DNA of 64,000 nucleotides, taken from positions 1-64,000 of the forward strand of contig CAYXOL010000012.1 in NCBI GenBank assembly GCA_964467165.1, written 5' to 3'. The DNA is from Clostridium_AD sp964467165. Its GTDB lineage: Bacteria; Bacillota; Clostridia; Clostridiales; Clostridiaceae. A program made the position numbers and the translations under genes. Below, piece by piece: positions 59,325-64,000 of this stretch. The first letter of the stretch is position 1. Each line of letters starts with the position of its first letter. The notes under the pieces are model-generated. The model did not search any database. It had not been told where the DNA came from and saw nothing but the letters and a program-made list of their open reading frames with translations.

Positions 59325-61925
59325 ATGGATGTAGAAAAATTAACAGTTAAGGTTCAACAATCCTTAAATGAGGCTCAATTAATAGCAGTAAAAAATAATC
59401 ACCAACAAATAGATACAATACATCTATTTGCAGCACTTATTGCTCAAGAGGATGGGCTCATTCCAAATATATTTAGCAAAATGGGAGTGAATATAAGGCA
59501 ACTTAATGAGGATATTAACAAAACCTTAGAGAGAATGCCCAGAGTTACAGGTAGCGGTGCAGATACCGGATCAGTTTATGCTACTAGAAGATTTGAAGAG
59601 GTATTTATAAAGGCAGAAGATGAAGCTAAAAAGTTTAAAGATTCTTTCATAAGTGTAGAACATGTAATGCTTGGTCTTATGGATGTAAATACAAAAGACA
59701 TTGGCGATATTCTAAAGAAATTTAATATAACTAAAGAGGAATTTCTAAATGCACTATCGAAAGTTCGCGGAAATCAGAGAGTGGAAAATGTTGACCCAGA
59801 AGGTACTTATGAGGCATTGGTGAAATATGGTTCAAATCTTGTAGAGCAAGCTAAAAAGCATAAACTTGATCCTGTAATAGGACGTGATGAAGAAATAAGG
59901 CGTGTTATACGTATACTTTCTAGAAGGACTAAAAACAACCCTGTACTTATAGGAGAGCCTGGAGTAGGTAAAACAGCTATAGTTGAGGGTCTTGCCCAAA
60001 GAATTGTAAAGGGAGATGTACCAGAAGGACTTAAAAATAAAATAGTGTTCTCTTTAGATATGGGGGCTCTTATAGCAGGAGCAAAATTTAAAGGTGAGTT
60101 TGAAGAAAGACTTAAAGCAGTCCTTAAAGAAGTAGAAAACAGTGAGGGTAAAATAATTTTATTTATAGATGAGATTCATAATATAGTGGGAGCGGGAAAG
60201 TCAGAGGGTTCTATGGATGCAGGAAACATGATAAAACCACTACTTGCCAGAGGAAGTCTTCATTGCATTGGCGCAACAACTTTTGATGAGTATAGAAAAT
60301 ACTTAGAAAAAGATAAAGCTCTAGAGCGAAGATTTCAACCAGTAACTGTTGAGGAGCCAACGGTTGAAGATGCTGTATCAATACTTAGAGGACTTAAAGA
60401 AAAATTTGAAATATATCATGGTATAAGAATTCACGATTCAGCAATAGTTGCTGCAGCAAAGCTTTCTGATAGATATATAACCGCAAGATTTCTTCCGGAT
60501 AAGGCTATAGACCTTATAGATGAGGCATGTGCTATGATAAGGACTGAAATAGATAGTATGCCCACGGAGATGGATATGACTAAACGTAAGTTATTCCAAC
60601 TTGAAATTGAGAAGAATGCACTAGCAAAAGAGAAGGATGAGGCTTCAAGGAAAAGATTAGAAATACTTGAAAAAGAGTTAAGTAATTTAAAAGATAAAGA
60701 TAATGAGATGACAGCAAAATATGAAAAAGAAAAAGCTAAGATAGTTGAAATTAGAAATTTAAAAGCAGAACTGGATGCTTCTCGTGGGGACATAGAAAAA
60801 TCAGAAAGAGAATACGACTTAAATAAAGTGGCAGAACTTAAATATGGTGTAATTCCAAAACTAGAAGCTCAGATAAAAGAAAAAGAAGAAGGAATTAATC
60901 GAAATAATGATACGGCTATGCTTAAAGAAGAGGTAACAGAAAAAGAAATATCGCAAATCGTATCAAAATGGACTGGAATACCCGTAGCAAGTCTAGTAGA
61001 AGGAGAAAGGAAAAAACTCCTAAGACTTGAGGAAGTGCTAACGGAGAGGGTAATCGGACAGAAAGAGGCGGTTACTGCAGTTTCAAATGCAGTTATTCGT
61101 GCAAGAGCAGGCATGAAGGATCCAAGAAGACCTATTGGATCATTTATATTCCTTGGACCTACGGGTGTTGGAAAAACCGAACTTGCAAAAACATTAGCTA
61201 GAACTCTATTTGATAGTAAAGAAAATATAATAAGAATTGATATGTCAGAGTACATGGAAAAATATTCTGTGTCAAGACTTATAGGAGCTCCTCCAGGTTA
61301 TGTGGGTTATGAGGAAGGGGGTCAGCTTACGGAAGCAGTACGTAGAAAACCATATAGCGTTATATTATTTGATGAAATAGAAAAGGCTCATGAAGATGTA
61401 TTTAATATATTTCTTCAAATACTAGATGATGGAAGGCTTACAGATAATCAAGGTAAGATAGTTAATTTTAAAAATTGTATAATAATTATGACTTCAAATA
61501 TTGGAAGTAATTACCTTTTGGAAAATAAAGAAAGTGGAGGCATAGAGCAATACATTCGTGATAGAGTTATAAGTGAGCTTAAGACTAAATTTAAACCAGA
61601 ATTTTTAAATAGATTGGATGATATTATACTATTTAAACCATTAGATACAGAAGAGATAAAAGGTATAGTTGATATATTCCTTGAGGAAATTAGAAATAGG
61701 CTTAAAGATAAGAATATTTTAATGAAAGTAACGGATGATGCTAAAGAGCTTATGGCCAGGGAAGGCTACGACCCGATTTATGGTGCACGTCCACTAAAAA
61801 GATACATTGAAAATGTCTTAGAAACATCTATTGCGAAAAAAATTATTAGGGGAGACATAGTAGAGGGTTCCATCATTGGCGTAGATGCCAAGGACGAGCA
61901 AATTATTATAGAAAAGATCCAGTGA
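59325..61925 (+). CDS. clpB: ClpB disaggregase
   Basis: 866 residues, normal ClpB length; ATG after AAAAGGAGG. N-domain (about 1-150), NBD1 with Walker A GEPGVGKTAIVEGLAQ, Walker B ILFIDEIHN, a coiled-coil middle domain (about 410-525), and NBD2 with GPTGVGKTELAKTLA and VILFDEIEKAHEDVF; the R-finger region and the C-terminal GARPLKRYIE motif are present. With DnaK it resolves protein aggregates after heat or other stress. Single gene behind the candidate leader. Confidence 0.97.
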   Translation: MDVEKLTVKVQQSLNEAQLIAVKNNHQQIDTIHLFAALIAQEDGLIPNIFSKMGVNIRQLNEDINKTLERMPRVTGSGADTGSVYATRRFEEVFIKAEDEAKKFKDSFISVEHVMLGLMDVNTKDIGDILKKFNITKEEFLNALSKVRGNQRVENVDPEGTYEALVKYGSNLVEQAKKHKLDPVIGRDEEIRRVIRILSRRTKNNPVLIGEPGVGKTAIVEGLAQRIVKGDVPEGLKNKIVFSLDMGALIAGAKFKGEFEERLKAVLKEVENSEGKIILFIDEIHNIVGAGKSEGSMDAGNMIKPLLARGSLHCIGATTFDEYRKYLEKDKALERRFQPVTVEEPTVEDAVSILRGLKEKFEIYHGIRIHDSAIVAAAKLSDRYITARFLPDKAIDLIDEACAMIRTEIDSMPTEMDMTKRKLFQLEIEKNALAKEKDEASRKRLEILEKELSNLKDKDNEMTAKYEKEKAKIVEIRNLKAELDASRGDIEKSEREYDLNKVAELKYGVIPKLEAQIKEKEEGINRNNDTAMLKEEVTEKEISQIVSKWTGIPVASLVEGERKKLLRLEEVLTERVIGQKEAVTAVSNAVIRARAGMKDPRRPIGSFIFLGPTGVGKTELAKTLARTLFDSKENIIRIDMSEYMEKYSVSRLIGAPPGYVGYEEGGQLTEAVRRKPYSVILFDEIEKAHEDVFNIFLQILDDGRLTDNQGKIVNFKNCIIIMTSNIGSNYLLENKESGGIEQYIRDRVISELKTKFKPEFLNRLDDIILFKPLDTEEIKGIVDIFLEEIRNRLKDKNILMKVTDDAKELMAREGYDPIYGARPLKRYIENVLETSIAKKIIRGDIVEGSIIGVDAKDEQIIIEKIQ

Positions 61926-61976
61926 ATTGGAGCGGATGGGAAACTTATGCTATATTCTACTTAGGGAGGTGTTTAA

Positions 61977-62456
61977 ATGATTAAGAGATATTATGGATAC
62001 TACAATTCACCAATTGGAGTATTAGAAATAATAACTTCGGGAGATGCAGTAATTTCAGCTATGTTTGTAGAAGAGATGAAGGGAAGTACAGTAGAGCCAG
62101 AAATTTTAAAACAGGTAATTATACAATTAGATGAATATTTTAAAGGAGCAAGAAAAGATTTTGATATAAAGTTTGAAACACAAGGCACTGAATTTCAAAA
62201 GAGGTCTTGGGAAGCTTTGACTGAAATACCATATGGCGAAACTTGGTCTTATAAGAAGCAAGCAATACAGATTGGAAATGAAAAGGCTGCGAGAGCTGTT
62301 GGTAAGGCTAATAGTAAGAACATTATTAGCATAATTATACCTTGTCATAGAGTAATTGGATCAGATAAGAGTCTAACAGGGTATGCAGGTGGGCTTAATA
62401 GAAAGCAGTGGCTTTTAGAGCATGAAAAGAAAAATTTATCTATCTTCTTATCTTAG
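61977..62456 (+). CDS. ogt: methylated-DNA--protein-cysteine methyltransferase
   Basis: 159 residues; ATG after GGGAGG. The active site IIPCHRVIGSD with the acceptor Cys is present, preceded by IPYGETWSYKKQA and the DNA-binding helix AARAVGKANSKN. It repairs O6-alkylguanine by suicide transfer. The terminator hairpin overlaps its stop codon. Confidence 0.95.
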   Translation: MIKRYYGYYNSPIGVLEIITSGDAVISAMFVEEMKGSTVEPEILKQVIIQLDEYFKGARKDFDIKFETQGTEFQKRSWEALTEIPYGETWSYKKQAIQIGNEKAARAVGKANSKNIISIIIPCHRVIGSDKSLTGYAGGLNRKQWLLEHEKKNLSIFLS

Positions 62457-62473
62457 GATAAGGAGATTTTTTT
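62442..62473 (+). terminator. terminator overlapping the ogt stop codon
   Basis: ATCTTCTTATC (62442-62452) pairs with GATAAGGAGAT (62457-62467), with the stop (62454-62456) in the loop region, then seven T. Confidence 0.8.
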
Positions 62474-62574
62474 ATTATAAAGTAAGGTGTGATATGAGGA
62501 ACTAACATAATTAATTTAGTCATTGCAGCTTAAAAAGGAGGTATTTTATATTTTACATAGAATGATAGACGATA

Positions 62575-62596
62575 ATAGTATTTAATTCGATACTAT
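62575..62596. promoter_or_regulatory. inverted repeat upstream of the MFS gene
   Basis: ATAGTAT (62575-62581), eight bases, ATACTAT (62590-62596): a possible operator, or -10-overlapping site. No regulator is assigned. Confidence 0.4.
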
Positions 62597-62629
62597 AATT
62601 TTTAGAAAAATTAGGAGGATTTTATTTAT

Positions 62630-63814
62630 ATGAAACAACCATTATTTTATTCTAAGCTAGGCAACGACGAAAAATATATTCTGATTTGTTGTTTTTTTGT
62701 TTTTGCCGTCAATGGCCTATATGCTATGATTTTAGGCTCACTGTTACCAATAATAAGTAGTGAATATGGGTTAAATAATACCATGAGCGGGGCGCTACTT
62801 TCTGCGCATCAAGCAGGGAACTTGATTGCTGGGTTTATTGCAGGGGTGTTACCGCTTTATTTAGGAAGAAAAAAAGCAATAATGTTTTTATGTAGCTTTG
62901 TTGTTATTGGTTTCTTAATTATGATTTTAACAGGTAATCCAGTGTTATTGATTTTAGGGTTTTTATTTACAGGAATAAGTCGAGGAAGCATATCTAATTT
63001 TAACAATACTATAGTAAATGAGGTGTCAAACAGTAGCCCAGCAGCTCTTAATTTTTTGCATAGTATTTTTGCAGTTGGTGCACTAAGTGCTCCATTTTTA
63101 GTTATTGTCTGTACAAATATAGGTGGTGATAGGGGGTGGAAAATAGCTGCTGGTGTTATTATTGTTTTTGCAATTATTTCTATTTTTCTATTTTCAAAAA
63201 TGAAAATAGTTGAGGTTGCAAAAAAGAGTGAAAAGGTGAAGATTTCCTATGAATTTTTGAAGAATAAAAATTTTTTGATTAGCGTTGGGATTATATTTTT
63301 TTATTTGTGCGCAGAAGCAACTATTAACGGATGGATGGTTAAATATTTTATAGACTCAAGCATAATGACAATAAAATATGCGCAAATACTTGCGTCGCTG
63401 TTGTGGGTAGTTATTCTTTTAGGTAGATTAACATGTGCTTTTCTAGGAGATAAAGTATCTAAGAAAGCATTGTTACTTACAACAAGTCTTGGAACCGCTG
63501 GGTTTTACTTGTTATTATTATCGTCGCAAAATCTAACTATTATTACAATAGCTATAATGGGCCTGGGTCTTTCCATGGCAGGTATTTATCCTACAACAGT
63601 AGCAACTATTGGTAACACCATTAAGGCGTATCCTATGTCCATGGGAGTATTACTTATGATAAGTGGTATAGGAGCTATCATCATGCCAATTATAACCGGT
63701 GCATTATCAGATGCCTTTGGAATTTTGGCTGGAATGACTTCTATTGTATTTGCTATTATTTTGATGATAGTTTGTGTAGTTTTAAGTATACTAAATAAAA
63801 CAGAGAATATGTAA
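62630..63814 (+). CDS. MFS transporter, FucP/glucose-galactose-type
   Basis: 394 residues; ATG after TTAGGAGG. Twelve helices, with the FHS-like ALLSAHQAGNLIAGFIAGVL, LFTGISRGSISNFNNTIV and WKIAAGVI features. The downstream uxaC gene suggests a hexuronate or sugar substrate, and the pair would form a uronate utilisation unit. Substrate by context only. Confidence 0.8.
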   Translation: MKQPLFYSKLGNDEKYILICCFFVFAVNGLYAMILGSLLPIISSEYGLNNTMSGALLSAHQAGNLIAGFIAGVLPLYLGRKKAIMFLCSFVVIGFLIMILTGNPVLLILGFLFTGISRGSISNFNNTIVNEVSNSSPAALNFLHSIFAVGALSAPFLVIVCTNIGGDRGWKIAAGVIIVFAIISIFLFSKMKIVEVAKKSEKVKISYEFLKNKNFLISVGIIFFYLCAEATINGWMVKYFIDSSIMTIKYAQILASLLWVVILLGRLTCAFLGDKVSKKALLLTTSLGTAGFYLLLLSSQNLTIITIAIMGLGLSMAGIYPTTVATIGNTIKAYPMSMGVLLMISGIGAIIMPIITGALSDAFGILAGMTSIVFAIILMIVCVVLSILNKTENM

Positions 63815-63874
63815 TAGTATTCGTTTTCACTATTGCATTATAAAATATTTTAGACTATAATTAAGACAATGTAG

Positions 63875-63890
63875 TTGTTCACGTTAACAA
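63875..63890. promoter_or_regulatory. LacI/GalR-type operator upstream of uxaC
   Basis: TTGTTCACGTTAACAA is an almost perfect palindrome (7 of 8 pairs) with the CG centre of LacI-family sites. It lies 33 bases before uxaC, consistent with hexuronate regulation. Confidence 0.5.
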
Positions 63891-63922
63891 TTGCTAAATT
63901 TCTTAAAAGAAGGGTGAAGATT

Positions 63923-64000
63923 ATGAAAAAATTCATGGACGAGAACTTTTTATTATCTAATAATACAGCCATAAATTTATATAAGGATTATGCAAAAGAT
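63923..64000 (+). CDS. uxaC: uronate isomerase (5' end only)
   Basis: ATG at 63923 after AGAAGGGTG; the window ends after 26 codons. MKKFMDENFLLSNNTAINLY and the following KDYAKD match the start of UxaC (FMDE.FLL.N..A..LY..YAKD). The enzyme isomerises glucuronate and galacturonate to fructuronate and tagaturonate. The catalytic HCH motif lies beyond the end. Confidence 0.8.
   Translation, partial: MKKFMDENFLLSNNTAINLYKDYAKD

Noticed and set aside
59168..59330. CIRCE or CtsR control of clpB
   Set aside because: No TTAGCACTC-N9-GAGTGCTAA, and no tandem heptad repeat of CtsR found.

Overview
The window is AT-rich (roughly 30% GC by eye) chromosomal DNA from a spore-forming anaerobic Firmicute, almost certainly a cluster I Clostridium. 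Supporting signs are the PrkA-YhbH-SpoVR sporulation block, a GerMN lipoprotein, AGGAGG-type ribosome binding sites, Fe-S and radical-SAM enzymes, a PPi-type phosphofructokinase and U-rich intrinsic terminators after most operons. I see no tRNA, rRNA, CRISPR array, intact insertion sequence or replication origin.

Layout. 1-5,100 is a decayed accessory patch: tiny membrane ORFs, a GC-richer half of a drug-efflux type MFS pump, and remnants of an ABC exporter (permease and ATPase pieces) around an unknown 222-residue ORF and an intact SAM methyltransferase. 5,100-24,000 is a mosaic of housekeeping and envelope genes: YciI, a CNNM/CBS membrane protein, a three-domain rhodanese lipoprotein, a very large hybrid histidine kinase, a CcdA/TlpA thiol-redox pair, acyltransferases and an EamA transporter, an ECF sigma/membrane protein/TPR surface-protein operon, an EFR1 ferredoxin, an AI-2E family protein and ribosomal protein bL25. 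24,400-27,350 is an MBOAT plus SGNH O-acetylation pair. 27,410-27,910 is a gene-free stretch framed by a consensus promoter and a strong terminator, a candidate non-coding RNA. 28,080-32,500 holds a GerMN lipoprotein, glycerol kinase, a probable alternative ribosome-rescue factor (ArfA-like) read from a non-stop mRNA, a CsoR/CstR-type operator with a truncated rhodanese, and a repeat protein resembling gamma-type SASP.

32,700-36,940 is a TPP-riboswitch-controlled thiamine salvage operon (thiW, thiD, cytX, thiM, thiE): it imports or phosphorylates the pyrimidine and thiazole halves and joins them. 37,166-39,683 has PPi-PFK and an AlaX-type editing protein. 40,145-43,295 encodes two radical-SAM proteins and two AsnC-like siroheme decarboxylase subunits, the siroheme-dependent (alternative) heme branch. 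43,500-53,500 has a NUDIX hydrolase, a PAS kinase, the prkA-yhbH-spoVR operon, a class B PBP and a CPBP protease; the last two share a small GC-rich hairpin in their leaders.

53,640-64,000 starts with an adenine-type riboswitch with a fully overlapping terminator in front of adenosine deaminase, then an HdrB-like Fe-S protein, a rhomboid protease, an HD hydrolase, a YbaK editing protein next to a GGDEF gene scrap, ClpB behind a structured candidate leader RNA, an Ogt-type DNA repair protein, an MFS sugar transporter, and the first 26 codons of uronate isomerase.

The observations most worth following are the non-stop ArfA-like gene, the gamma-SASP-like repeat protein, the clpB leader, the 27.4-27.9 kb transcript and the apparently rearranged ILEI-like domain in the SGNH protein. 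All assignments come from reading the sequence; no database search was run.
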